Below are positions 24,124 to 34,787 of a DNA stretch of 64,000 nucleotides, in pieces. The notes under the pieces are model-generated. The model was given only the letters and a program-made list of their open reading frames with translations, did no database searches and was not told the DNA's origin. How positions within the stretch are numbered: position 1 is the stretch's first letter; every line of letters starts with the position of its first letter. The position numbers and the translations under genes are program-made. Origin of the DNA: Hysterium pulicare CBS 123377 (lineage: Eukaryota; Ascomycota; Dothideomycetes; Hysteriales; Hysteriaceae). The DNA is taken from contig AJFK01000506.1 in the NCBI GenBank assembly GCA_000467715.1, forward strand, positions 1-64,000. The letters run 5' to 3'.

Positions 24124-24875
24124 GTTGTGCTGGCTTTATGCATTGGAGAGGTGTTTGTTGATCGGAGAATTTGGGGCAAATGCCTTACCCTAGACTTGTT
24201 GTAATCCAAAGCATACTTTCGTTTCTTCTTTGTAATACCAATTGTATCCCAACGGCATGGATTGGAACGGCTGCAAAAGGATCATCGGAGTTTGGGGGTC
24301 GCGTCGTCCCTGAATTCAGCATTGGGCACAATGGAAGGCATTTAGGAACCTCTCATTTTTATTCAATCACCACATGATGTTCAGTCCGGAGTCGTTTAGA
24401 GACCTGAAACAATCGTCTGCACTATCTGTTGCCTCTCCCTTTCTCAAAACCTCCATATTAAACCTTTTACCGTGGCAGGCTAACTAGGTTTAGTGTAATA
24501 TAGAAATCTGTGAAGCTCCTCAGGTGGCAAAGTTATTTTGACACCATTCACTGAGCTCAACACCTCAGCTACCACAGGAACCTTCCCACGGATCGGCATT
24601 CGTATCGACTTGGACAACGAATCCATTCCAGGGATTTTAACCAGTAGAGCATCTGTTGGCTCAGAAAAGGTTAGCCGAGAATCCTTCGAGACCCATGGCC
24701 ATGACGCACCTCGATTAAGCAGTAAGTCATCAATTAATTGGACTCAAATGGGGGGTAGCACCCTCTCTGCTATATCAAGACCCATTTCGGATTCTTCAGG
24801 TTTCGACGTAAGGCAGCTTACTATCGAGTCCACCATTTCGAGATCCACTAGTTGCAAGATCCTTCACTTTTCATT
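24124..24875. other. Intergenic, GDT1 to HET gene
   Basis: About 750 bp of non-coding sequence. An open frame at 24538-24975 overlaps the HET start in another frame and lacks an ATG start, so it was not accepted. It probably holds the HET promoter. Confidence 0.5.
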
Positions 24876-27064
24876 ATGGGTCTTTGCAGTCTTTGTGAAC
24901 AAGTTCCTTTTGGCGATCTTCCTCCTTTTCCAGAACATTACGATGTTCACACAATTCATCGAGACCACTTATTAGCCTTCTTCAGTCGCTATGCTCGTAC
25001 GGATAAGAAGACGGGCGAAGAAGGAGAAGATGCAATCCAGGAACCGATAGGTTTTCCGCACCAGCCTAGTCTTGAGGCGCTTCGCGAATCAGCTACCAAT
25101 TGCTCGATATGCTCTCTTATTGAAAGGGAGCTATCAAAAGTTCATGATGCTTTGGAGGAGGCCGATAAGGATCCCACATACTCCTATTACTCAAAGCAAC
25201 TTTATGAACCAGACTTCCGGTTGTGGCTTACGAGGCGTCGAGATCTAGGAGACGGATTTATGGTTCTTTCTTATAGTAAACCCTTTTGTGTGTATCTTTT
25301 GACTGCGGTTGGATTTTGTCTGAAAGAAGGTAACGTCACCGTTGCTCATACTCGTATCGCGTTGCAAAGTTAATCCTCAACAGATAATGAGCCTCTGAGC
25401 TCTAGTATTGTGGGACGAGTAATCGAAGAAGACCCATCCACTGAGAAAGTCCTCAATCGAGCAATTGGTTGGGTCGATGAATGCAATTCTACCCATACAA
25501 AATGTGTCGTTGGCGATGTGCCCTTGCCTTTGAGGGTTCTCGACGTGGAATACGCTCAAGCGCCCAGTAGGATCAGGTTGTACGAATCTGAAGGAGCTGT
25601 TGGCAAATATACTACCCTAAGTCATGTCTGGGGGTCCTCGCAGCAGTTCACAACTACGCGAGCCACCATGGAGAAGCGGAAAAAAGGAATCTCGATGGAA
25701 GAACTTCCCAAGACATTTATAGATGCGGTACTTTTGACTCGCAAGCTGGGTATACAGTACCTGTGGATTGATTCGATATGGTAATTGACCTATTCTCTCA
25801 GTATTCCCAACTGACAATAAACAGCATTTGCCAGGATGATGACCCTGATTGGGAACGCGAATCTGCCAAAATGGCCGCCATCTACGCCCAATCATATCTG
25901 ACGATTGCTGCCACGGGATCAACTAAAGACTTCGATGGCTGTTTGTCCCCGCGTCCAAGTAGAGAGTACGCTGAGTTCGATTACACCTCCAAAGATGGTG
26001 TTCATGGGAAAGTTCACGCTTTCGTATTTTCTCAACGTGATGCAGCAAGCGCAGACAGATTTTGCAGCTTGAATGATGAGCCTCTTACTCAACGCGGTTG
26101 GGCCCTGGCAGAACGCTATTTGACATCTCGAACACTACACTTTGCAAGGCAGCAAATGTTTTTTGAATGCCATGAACACTTTCGCAGTGAAGATGGCCTG
26201 CGCGTCGAAGGCCGATACAACAGCGTCGATGAGTCCTCGCATCCTAGTCAAGCCAAGAAGCACGGCGAGAAACCGGTCGCCATTTCACTGCCAGGCCTCT
26301 ATCGTGGACCTTGGCTTTGGTGGCAAATTCTACGTTCGTACTGCCACAGAGACTTGACGAATAGCACCGACAAACTACCAGCTCTCACAAGAATTGCCCG
26401 AACATTCGAGGAGAAGATGGGTGACAAATACATGGCTGGACTGTGGGAAGGGAGTCTTATCGAAGGCCTATCTTGGCAAGCTATTGGGACCTTCCGGGGT
26501 AAGACCAAGGCTCCTTCCGAATACCGCGCTCCTTCCTGGTCCTGGGCATCAATGGATGGATCATTCGGTAACGTAGGTCTTGGCGCCCAAGGATTTCATC
26601 CGAGACAAGGGAAGCCCGAATGGGTAGATCTCGCTGCGGTGATCGACTGCCACGTGGAACCGAAGGGCGAGAACCCTTACGGAGAGGTGAAATCCGGTTG
26701 GATCAAGCTCAAAGCCCCCATCGAACCGCTCAGCCCCAGTGAAATACACGATAAAGGCTGGGAGACTGCCCCTCACAAGACAACCCTCAGGATGAAGACA
26801 GCCCACGGTAGCCCCAGAGGAGCTCCCTGTATGTTCGACACGATGAGCGACGAGGCAGCGCTTCAACTGCCTCTTTCTACGCTGCTCCTCGCGCAGGATA
26901 AGAAGCACGAGTCCAAGACTGTCCATGCATTGATTGTGACCCCTGTAGAAGGGCAGAGCGACCACTATCGGCGAGTGGGCAAACTGATCTTGGACGAAGA
27001 ATCTCTCGGGAAGTGTGATTGGATGGAAGACGGGACCAAAATTCCTACTGTCATCCTAGTATAA
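24876..27064 (+). CDS. HET-domain (heterokaryon incompatibility) protein
   Basis: Three exons (24876-25329, 25384-25780, 25825-27064) encode 696 aa. The N terminus holds two Cys pairs (LCSLCEQV and NCSICSLIE), common ahead of HET domains. The HET domain begins at YTTLSHVWG (about residue 227), continues with QYLWIDSICICQDD across the second intron, and ends with AAIYAQSYLTIAATGS. Downstream are the usual QRGWALAERYLTSRTLHF and a C-terminal segment with YRAPSWSWAS, seen in the large paralogous family of Pezizomycotina. HET proteins can trigger cell death when incompatible hyphae fuse, but most genomic paralogues have no tested role. The frame is intact throughout, so this is a complete gene. 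The partner or specificity cannot be read from the sequence. Confidence 0.92.
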
Positions 27065-27555
27065 TGTAACATAAGGCATTCCATAGTCCCTACATATAGC
27101 CTTCCAACTTATTAGCGTTCAAGAGACCTCTAAGACTATAATTGTCAATGGGCTCGTAGAAACGAATTCGCCCAACGGTTTGTACGAATTACGAAATGGA
27201 GGTCTTTAATCTCGAAGCTCGGGCTGCCACAGATCTGAATCCGGAGGCTAAAAGAAATCCCTCCACATACTACCTTGTGGCTCCGTTCGTCTGCACGTAT
27301 CTTGTGTCTACATGTTGTATGTTGACTGTCGAAAAACCTATCCGGGTAATTATTTGATGTTTAAAACAAGGGTTTAGGGCCCTGAACCTAGGTATTGCTC
27401 TTGTACATTCTCCCTCGCGACTTCCACAATGGTGACACATATTTCAACTCCAACCATCCAGTTCTTCTTCTAAAACCTTTTCACCTGCTCTCATTCTTCT
27501 CATATCCTATTAGTCTTCATAATCCTTCAGGTCACTAACCTCATTCTATCGTTCG
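27065..27555. other. Intergenic, HET gene to alpha/beta hydrolase
   Basis: About 490 bp. The right end is CT-rich before the hydrolase ATG, like a fungal leader. No gene, RNA or repeat was recognised. Confidence 0.5.
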
Positions 27556-29127
27556 ATGGGGCCCATCGAATTCCTCTGCGACATTCGCTTCCATCAGACC
27601 CTCCTTCTGCCTCCAAACCCAGAAAAATGCCGCTTCAAGCCTCTTCGAATTTCCTACGCTGACTTCGGTGACCACGAAAGCAAAGCAGTGGTTTTATTTT
27701 GCGGTGCTCTAATGTTTAGTCGGTTTTGCTATGCGGAACTGGACCAGCTGGCGAAAGAGAATAGCGTACGGATCATTCATCCAGATAGGCCTGGGATTGG
27801 AGGAAGTGAGGCTGTGAAATTGCAGGAGCGGGTATCTACCTGGCTAGGTAAGAAGCTCTTTCGATATCCACAATGAATATAAGAAGGAATAAGACAGGGA
27901 CTCTGATTAACTGAGGGTAGAGATGATACCGCACCTCCTCTCTCACCTTCAAATCGAACACATCTCCATAGCCAGCCACAGCGGTGGTGCCCTCTATGCT
28001 CTCAACACCCTCTTGACATATCCTCACATTCTGCACCCTCAACATCCCTACATCGCGTTCTTCGCACCATGGGTCCATCAGTCCCACTCCGGCGTCACAT
28101 CCATGCAGGTCACCTCTCTGCTCCCCTCCCAACTAATCGGCAAATTTGCCTCATTTTTGAAATTCCACCACAAAATCATCATACCTGTAGCCCGTCTCAG
28201 TCGCTCCTTCATCCACGGTCTTAGAATCTCATCTTCCTGTGGAACAGGACCAGGACCAGTTACCATGGCAAGTCTGTATGTATCAGGGACCGAGAACCAC
28301 CACTTTGCAACGCCGCTGGCGGAGGATCGAGATTCAATAGCTGGTACGCCTGATGATTATTTTTGGCTACCTGGTCTAGTCATAAAATATTTCTTTGCGG
28401 AACCTATGGATGGTATTTCGGCAGATGCTCAGCTTTTTCTTAGGAAGCCTTCTTGGCTTCCTTGGAGCGAACCCCCGAGTTTGTGGCTTGATATCGATTC
28501 CTTTGTTCGACTTTTAATGAACCGACGGTCTGTGGATCCTGATACGATACCCCCACGCTGGTCGTTGATACGTTCCATGCGGAAGAGGATGATATGGTGG
28601 GTGTTAAGGGGAGGGACTGGTTTGATAAGTGTTGGGAGAGATGTCGGCGACGAGACAAAGAAGATCATGAAAATGAAAGGAGGGCAGGAGAGGAATGGCA
28701 TAGGCAAAATGGGGCCGGCAAGGAGAAGGTCGAGTATAGAAGCGAGATTGTCGAGATAACGGATCATAACGATCCTCTTGACCCCATAGCGGGCGCAAGT
28801 GAGAAATGGTTGAAGAGAGTGAGAAAGTCATTCGCGGTATAGTTTGAACGAAGAAGCCAAATCTCATAACAACCCAGCTAATTATGCTGAACTCTCTAGG
28901 CTCAAACTGAAGATCATGAAGATATCCAGGTGGATGAAGCGTCAGAGAATTTCAGGTCGCCACTTGTGAACCTGAGAGTCAAGATCGGGAGGTTGAGTAG
29001 GGTCCTGAGCGTAAGGAAAACCGAAGGTCAAGCTTCGGTACTGGATGAGCGGAGTTCGGTGAGAGGAATGCTGAATGGGAAGGGTGGGGTGAAATGGTCT
29101 TCTTCCTCTGTTATCCTTCAACCTTAG
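27556..29127 (+). CDS. Alpha/beta hydrolase-fold protein
   Basis: Model of four exons: 27556-27847, 27921-28733, 28790-28836 and 28900-29127, giving 459 aa. The fold is shown by VVLFCGALMFSRFCY (oxyanion region), IIHPDRPGIGGSEAV and the nucleophile elbow IASHSGGALYALN. The elbow reads S-H-S-G-G, so the first Gly of the usual GxSxG is Ser. The first junction joins STWL to EMIPHLLSHLQIE and is convincing. The last two introns rest on two GTATAG donors and in-phase closure into a tail ending SSSSVILQP. If they are not used, the protein stops at 28759. Substrate is unknown. Hydrolases of this type in fungi are usually cytosolic or lipid-associated esterases or lipases. There is no secretion signal. 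Confidence 0.75.
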
Positions 29128-30094
29128 GAAAAAGAGAATTCGATCTTTATCGTTGATGAAAAGTTGCCTTTCCTGGTGTTCCCGTATCCATTACTGTACT
29201 ATGGAGCTTCCTCCGTATGCCGATTTAAGACAAGCGTAGCAACGTAATCGAGATTTAAACAGTGACTCGTAGTGTATTCCGCTGACAGGTGACAACCTCT
29301 ATACGGTCTGAGGAAACGAAGGCCACATCGAGGTGGAGAGGCAAGACGGAAAAGTAATCGTTGCTAGCCGAGATCATGAGCTCAAAGGCAAATCATAACA
29401 GTAATACCAAACCTTTTCATGGCCTTTCTAAAGTTCGATCTCTCTTTGTAGACCTCTAGCAACAAGCCTTAGGCCGGTAGCCCGAGCTGGTAAGGGTTGC
29501 TAATCAAAACATGACGCGAGAGCCAGAATCAGCGTGCTTGCATACCCACAAGGATCGCCTCTTCCATGAGTGATCTAATTCTACAGGACTCCCATCAACT
29601 GAGAAACCGGCAATCAACTGAAGTTGCAATTCCCATACGGAGGGATACGGAGGGAGCTCAATCAGCGTATCAGTCAGCGCGCTAAGGCACGATAATAACG
29701 CTCAATGTATCAAATTGATGTCGTGTGCGCGCCCGAGAAGTGATGTAGCGATGCCTGATGTCGATGCCAAGCCATGACGTAGTCGTGGGGCAGTAGTCGA
29801 TGAAAAGCGCTTCGAGATCCGCTCTCGAAACTTCAATCAACATCGAGCAACCTATCCAGACAGCAATTGAAACCTCCAAAATACCACAGCTCTTTCAGTG
29901 AGTAGAGTCAACGCGATCGAGGCTCGTTTCTACATATCCAAAGCTAACGACGTTTCACAGAACCTCTACAAATACCAACCAAACCAGTACGCCTCCCACC
30001 CTACTCTCATCATCCTCGTGTCAAATCTTCCCCATAAGGCTTTCTCCATCTTTCCCCTCTGATTTCGCTCCCTAACACAATCCAGACCTCCAAA
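29128..30094. other. Intergenic, hydrolase to small hydrophilic gene
   Basis: About 970 bp with no supportable gene. Near 29625-29655 the motif CGGAGGGATACGGAGGGA repeats in part. The right end is probably the leader of the next small gene. Confidence 0.45.
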
Positions 30095-30301
30095 ATGAAT
30101 GAAGGCCGTCAATCTCCCGACCCGGAACACCAGACCGGCGCCCAGGGTAAAGCCCCTATGGCAGGCAAGCCTAACGAGCAAGGCGGTGCTCCGTCTCAAG
30201 AGCATGCCAAGGAGGCTTCGGATGACCAGAAGGCAAATCTGAGCAGCAACCCGACGCACCCGCTTGAGAAGTTTGCGGAAGAGAAGACGAGCAAGAAATA
30301 A
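30095..30301 (+). CDS. Small hydrophilic protein, 68 aa, unknown function
   Basis: A single short exon encodes 68 residues rich in Glu, Lys, Gln, Ala, Gly and Pro with no hydrophobic core (MNEGRQSPDPEHQTG... ending FAEEKTSKK). It has the look of a small disordered, possibly stress-associated fungal protein. The ATG context (CAAAATGA) and a stop just before a 3' flank support it as a gene. It was kept because composition and codon use differ from the random frames around it. Its function is not known, and it may or may not have relatives in other ascomycetes. Confidence 0.55.
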   Translation: MNEGRQSPDPEHQTGAQGKAPMAGKPNEQGGAPSQEHAKEASDDQKANLSSNPTHPLEKFAEEKTSKK

Positions 30302-32389
30302 ATTGCAATGATGGGGATTCTAAGGGGAGAATGGCAGTGGCTATAGATGTGTCTCAGACGTGAGGAACGCCGACCATGATTCGATGATGTAATTAACTCT
30401 ATTTCACGGACGTTGTCGATAAGAAGATGGATGTTTTCAGGGTCTTTAAATCAACCTGAATCGAGCTCAACAAGGCTCACAAAATTCCACTGTTCTCAGG
30501 ACTAACCTCGTGCATCCAAGTTAAACAACTCAAACCTCCTACCGTATGATTCCAAACGCAAAGCCCTGACTGTACGTGTACTAGGAAACCCCCGCCCCGC
30601 AACACCATCGTCTTTTTCCTTCCAAAATCTCCTTTCATTTGTCCGCTACTTTGATTCACTGCTACTGCTTTTTTACATGCCCATATAGGATCAAAGAAGT
30701 TTCAAATTCAACAGATTCACTGCTCGGCCACATGAGTCTAGGGGTATGATGTATAGGCGGTCGCAGAAAAATAGAAAGCACTGGCTTTTTGCTCCATCTG
30801 CACCGCGCTCCGCCTTGCTATCAGGAAATGTCTGAGAAAGACTCAATCGTGAGCCTTCGTCATTATCATTCGACCTGCTGGCCGAAAGTATTATAGTATG
30901 GTTCTACTCTCTGCATATCGTTGTGATTGAGGATGAGTTATGCAAGCTCGTAGAACTACCACCTAAGGTTATCCCTTTGTCTTCGTTTCGTTTCATCGCG
31001 TTGTTTGTACTGACAAAAGGTGGATTGCGCCACGGCATGCGAGGGACAAACACAGAGACTCATCTCTTCTTTCGTTCTCGAAACTGTTCTTTCTGAGCGC
31101 GAACAATTGTGTCATTATCGTTGCCTCTCCATGTGGCATCAGCACCTCGATCAACGCAACCGGTGCTTGCTGCTGTCCGTCAGGAGATCTCCCAAATTTC
31201 TGACAGTGAGCTCAATGCCCCTGCGGCCATCCCCTCGGCAATAAATGTCGCCAAAACTACCGAGGACAATATCTGTAGCAGATCAAGAAGAATGCTCCTT
31301 CAAGGGACCGAGTAACTATTGGAGCGACGCAGAGGGGAGCGAGGTTCTAGGTGTATCAGCAGGTAATACCAAGCGAGATTCGGAGCTCAATGGAAGAGAT
31401 GAGCTCGATGAGAATGAATATATGGCTTGAATGGATCCCATACCACCTAGAATCGCGAGCAATGATCTATCCTCTTACTGTTTCACTCCATAGATCTTAC
31501 TCAAAATACTCACTCAGAACATTTTTCATCCTAGAGACAAAGCAGTGTCTAAATCTCGAATCGTCTTCGCTTTGAAGGTAAAACCAATGCTTAAAACATT
31601 TCTGCTTGTAAAACAAGTTAGGTACCGAAAACACTTCTTCTTTCGGGACAAAGAAGCTGTTAGAAATACGGTGTGTTTGTCTTTTGGCATCGCCTTAAAA
31701 ATGCAGAGTCTTCTTCTGTGGCTACTGCAACGAACCTTTGACAAGCCTTAATTTTGGCAGACTCTCACTATGGCCCCTACAGCTGCAAAGGTCCGTATCT
31801 TTACTCTCTCGGATGAGGCAGAGCAACATGACTGCAAGCTTCATCTTTGCATAAGGCGAGGCGCGGAAAACCTTCCGAAACCTGCGATGTACACTCACTA
31901 GATCTAATTCGGAACATCCTCGTCGGAAGAGTTGATATCTCAAGTGATGGCGCAGCCGTTGAACATGGTATTATGTCAATAGATCAGTTCAACTAAGCAG
32001 CAAGAATCTGCATATCAACCCCAATCGTCCCTAGAGAAACACCGGAGAATACATTTATCATGTGGAGGCAGAACGTGTTGAGTCAATTTCGGCAGAATGA
32101 CATCCTCGATGTTGAGTACTAGTGGGAAGGGTCGGGAGAGGAAAAGGTGCTGGAAGGTGAGACGATTGCTAAATCGCTGCTGAGATTCTATGCCAACCTA
32201 ACTTTTCCTGCAGGAGAGACTCAAGAGGAGGAGTTGTTAATCCAGGCAGATTCCCGGGACATGGGGTTGTGTGGGTAATATCATTAAGTGCAAAGTCGAT
32301 CACGCTCGTTTAGGTGCAACAGACTTCATTCATTATTGATCTGCTGTAGATGTAGGGAAAGCAAGTCGATATATCACATGAAGACATAT
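30302..32389. other. Gene-poor stretch with decayed coding-like scraps
   Basis: About 2.1 kb without an intact gene. A 27-nt tRNA-like 5' half lies at 30726-30752. Fragments that read like protein occur, notably at 32150-32279 (frame reading GETIAKSLLRFYANL, then ETQEEELLIQADSRD), preceded by an in-frame stop. An open frame at 31109-31315 reads AAVRQEISQISDSELNAP. These may be remains of one or two lost genes. No transposon ends or terminal repeats were seen. Confidence 0.45.
30726..30752 (+). repeat. Partial copy of the tRNA-like 5' half found at 34277
   Basis: GGCCACATGAGTCTAGGGGT plus ATGATGT matches 34277-34302 with two substitutions and one single-base indel over 27 nt. It covers acceptor strand, D-arm and A-box. 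No matching T-arm or B-box follows, so it is a half copy. Confidence 0.7.
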
Positions 32390-33538
32390 TGTTTATGGAA
32401 TCCCGATACCCGACTGCTTGAAACAGTCCTTGATGTACTGCGCGCTCGAATCCCAGAATGGCTCTACTCCCTCTGAAAGACGATAGGTATAGAGAATTGA
32501 GTCCGCGTATGGGCTTGGCGGTCGTACATAAGGAGTCAAAGCCTCAAGCCAAGCAAGCAGGCATCCATCCCATATTCGCCTAGTCGAGTATGACAACGTC
32601 GTAATCCTGCACCTCGTCTTTTCCTTTTGAGCCGACTGGCTGATTGATATAATTTTCAAGTTTGAGGTCCAAGTGAGTAAGCGTGGGCTCTGAACCTGCA
32701 AGACTAGCAGCACTGTTTGAAGTTATCCAACATCAGTTGATGGTCTTCTCTGAAGTCCCGCTTGTCAAAATACTGCAGGCAGGTACAGATCTCGATTGTA
32801 TTATACATGGCTGCGACGAACTCTTCATAGGTAGAATAGGGACTGGCCGGACCAGGTAAACAGATGCCAAACGGGTGAGGTGGCTCCCGAGAATGATTGA
32901 GTAGTAGACCCATGTGCGTGTGCCATGGTTGGCGGTTGACGCGACCGTAATATCCAGGAGATGGAACTGAGCGGAGTAGTCGCAATTGTTCTACGATCTT
33001 CTTGCATGTCTTGATCTTCATCTCTTGATTGAACGATGGCCATGCATCTTCAAGGACTTGGCCTTCGATACACTCCATAATCATATAGTAGTAGGTATGG
33101 TCTTTTACGCCTTTCTGGGTGAAAGTTTTGTATACTTGAGGCACGCGGACATTCGAATTTTCCTTCAAGAAGATTAATTCTCTGCTTCCTAGAAAGGTTG
33201 ACAGCATATTAGCACCTAGTTCATCAAAGCCAAATTGTTGGCTTACCTCGAAAATCGTTGGTTGAAAGGAGTATTTGACCTCCATGAATTCGATATATAG
33301 GATAATGGCCGTAAGTACCACGCCCGGCTGTCAGGTCAACGCCCTCATTCTTTGCCTTCTCAGTATCTTCCATAGTCGGTAGCGGAACATCGGGAAGCAA
33401 TTCGGCTGGTGCTTGGTACGGCTTGGGGATATATTCAGCCACACCTGGCAGTGGTCTGTCCTGATGACGGGCCTCCTCGAACCCCACGAAGTCGTCGGTC
33501 CCGAAGTACTCGAGTAAAATCTTGGATCTATTAGCCAT
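32390..33538 (-). pseudogene. Broken APH-family (aminoglycoside phosphotransferase-like) kinase gene
   Basis: Exon 1 (33538-33247) splices cleanly to an exon starting at 33188, joining TNDFRG to SRELIFLKENSNVRVP. The text continues with the hinge-like YYYMIMECIEGQVLEDAW and helical regions typical of fungal APH/ChoK-like proteins. The catalytic loop LTHLDLKLENYI (H-x-D...N) and the metal-binding motif VVILD are present, but one reading frame further on, so a single-base shift lies near 32704-32720. Beyond it, two Trp codons of the motif expected to read LDWANMGWMPACLAW are stops (32580-32582 TAG, 32544-32546 TGA). Both changes are G to A. The gene therefore appears inactivated recently, since the rest is well preserved. 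The family phosphorylates small molecules; substrate unknown. A hidden intron could rescue the shift but not obviously both stops. Confidence 0.75.
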
Positions 33539-34276
33539 GATTGAACTGCAGTCACTGAAGTATAGAAGCTTTGCTACATTGAAACTATTGATATAGTTAT
33601 ACCACCAGCGATAAAGAATACTGGGTCACCACAATGAACAAAAATCCAAAATCTTGAAATTATGGTATTAAAGGATGAAATTCCCGCATTGGGTCATCGT
33701 TGCCCGCTTTATTAGCAACGGCTAGCAAGGCATGATCACCAACCCCTCCTTTCGGCGACTTTTACATAGGATGATTGTGGATGAATGAAATCCAACTTGG
33801 TCACCGAGCTTTTCGCCCTCTGTTAGAACAAGGTCACTCTCTCGTACCCATCCGAAGAGTCCTAGAGGATGACAGTAACGTTCTTCTCGATGGCTACATG
33901 CAGTAAACCACTGAACTCCATGATGGTTGAAAGAAAGATGTGTGATACGTTCTTATGAATCAGACTGAATATAGGGGGGAGAACAAAAGGTCGAAGCGAA
34001 AAAAGTATACTTAGGTATTTGGGCGCCCTATATGAGCGGAGATGTCCTTTTCTTCGCCGCATTCTTTCGTCCTGCCAGTTCATACTTGGAGTATAGCAGA
34101 GAACGCTATCGTTTGAAGGTTCATCTCAGGAGGCGGTACCGGAGCAGAGAAGTGGGGCGGGGGAAGCAAAACTAGTCCAAAAATTGTGCGAATTTTTAAC
34201 TGTATCCCGAGTTAACCGATTTTGTTGAAAACTACATATGGCTATATTATTAAGAAAAATCAAAATTCCATAATGC
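33539..34276. other. Intergenic, APH relic to tRNA-like locus
   Basis: About 740 bp. It presumably includes the old promoter of the broken kinase gene. Small chance frames only; AT-rich toward 34180-34270. Confidence 0.5.
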
Positions 34277-34419
34277 GGGCACTTGGTCTAGGGGTATGAT
34301 GTGAGTTATTGGTCTCCACCATTTCCGACATTAATGCTTATTAAATATGTAGTTTCGCTTCGCATCTTTCTAATTATGTGATCTGTGAAAGGTCGTGGGT
34401 TCAATTCCCACAGTGTCCA
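34277..34419 (+). tRNA. tRNA-like locus (Pro-type outer arms) with about 70-nt insertion; gene or pseudogene
   Basis: The ends form a 7-bp acceptor stem (GGGCACT at 34277-34283 with AGTGTCC at 34412-34418, one G-T pair). A D-arm and A-box follow (TGGTCTAGGGG). The T-arm is perfect: GTGGG, loop TTCAATT, CCCAC at 34395-34411, carrying the B-box GGTTCAATTCC. A TTTTT Pol III terminator lies at 34425-34429. The D-arm resembles fungal tRNA-Pro. Between the D-arm and the variable loop there are 89 nt where 18 are expected. TGG (Pro) preceded by T occurs at 34310-34312, but I could not pair the anticodon stem across any intron at the canonical position. It is either a tRNA with an unusual intron, an interrupted pseudogene, or another Pol III RNA. 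Confidence 0.6.
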
Positions 34420-34423
34420 GATT

Positions 34424-34429
34424 ATTTTT
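34424..34429 (+). terminator. Probable Pol III oligo-T terminator
   Basis: A run of five T within ATTTTTG, 6 nt after the discriminator base of the tRNA-like locus. Confidence 0.5.
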
Positions 34430-34787
34430 GTCTCTTGTTATGTAACCCATAAATCTTTCTTTTTTTGGTATACTGCCATGCGATGCATCTAGGGTTACTA
34501 AAATTTTCAACGTTGTCTAGAAAAAGGGTTGTGGAGACTTTTAGGTAGAAAGATTTGGGATGTATGATCGGTCTTCACTGGTACAGAAAGATCTCATATG
34601 GCAGGAGTGAAGTGGGTATCAAGGCATATCAAGTGTGCTTCATCCTCACGGTGCAAACCTTCAGACTAGACTTGCTCCCCAAATTAACACGTTGAAGTAT
34701 TTTCATTAACCTCCAATATATGGATGTATCATTCGCATAGAACCAACTTTTTTGTCCGTAAAGCCATGTATTATCATACAAAAGTAT
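34430..34787. other. Intergenic, tRNA-like locus to OPT transporter 3' end
   Basis: About 360 bp, AT-rich at the left. It is likely 3' UTR of the OPT gene at the right end. No other feature was recognised. Confidence 0.5.

Noticed and set aside
24538-24975. 145-codon plus-strand frame overlapping the HET gene start
   Set aside because: It starts on TTG, lies in a different frame from the HET protein and has no recognisable domain. The ATG at 24876 opens directly into the Cys-pair motif of HET proteins.
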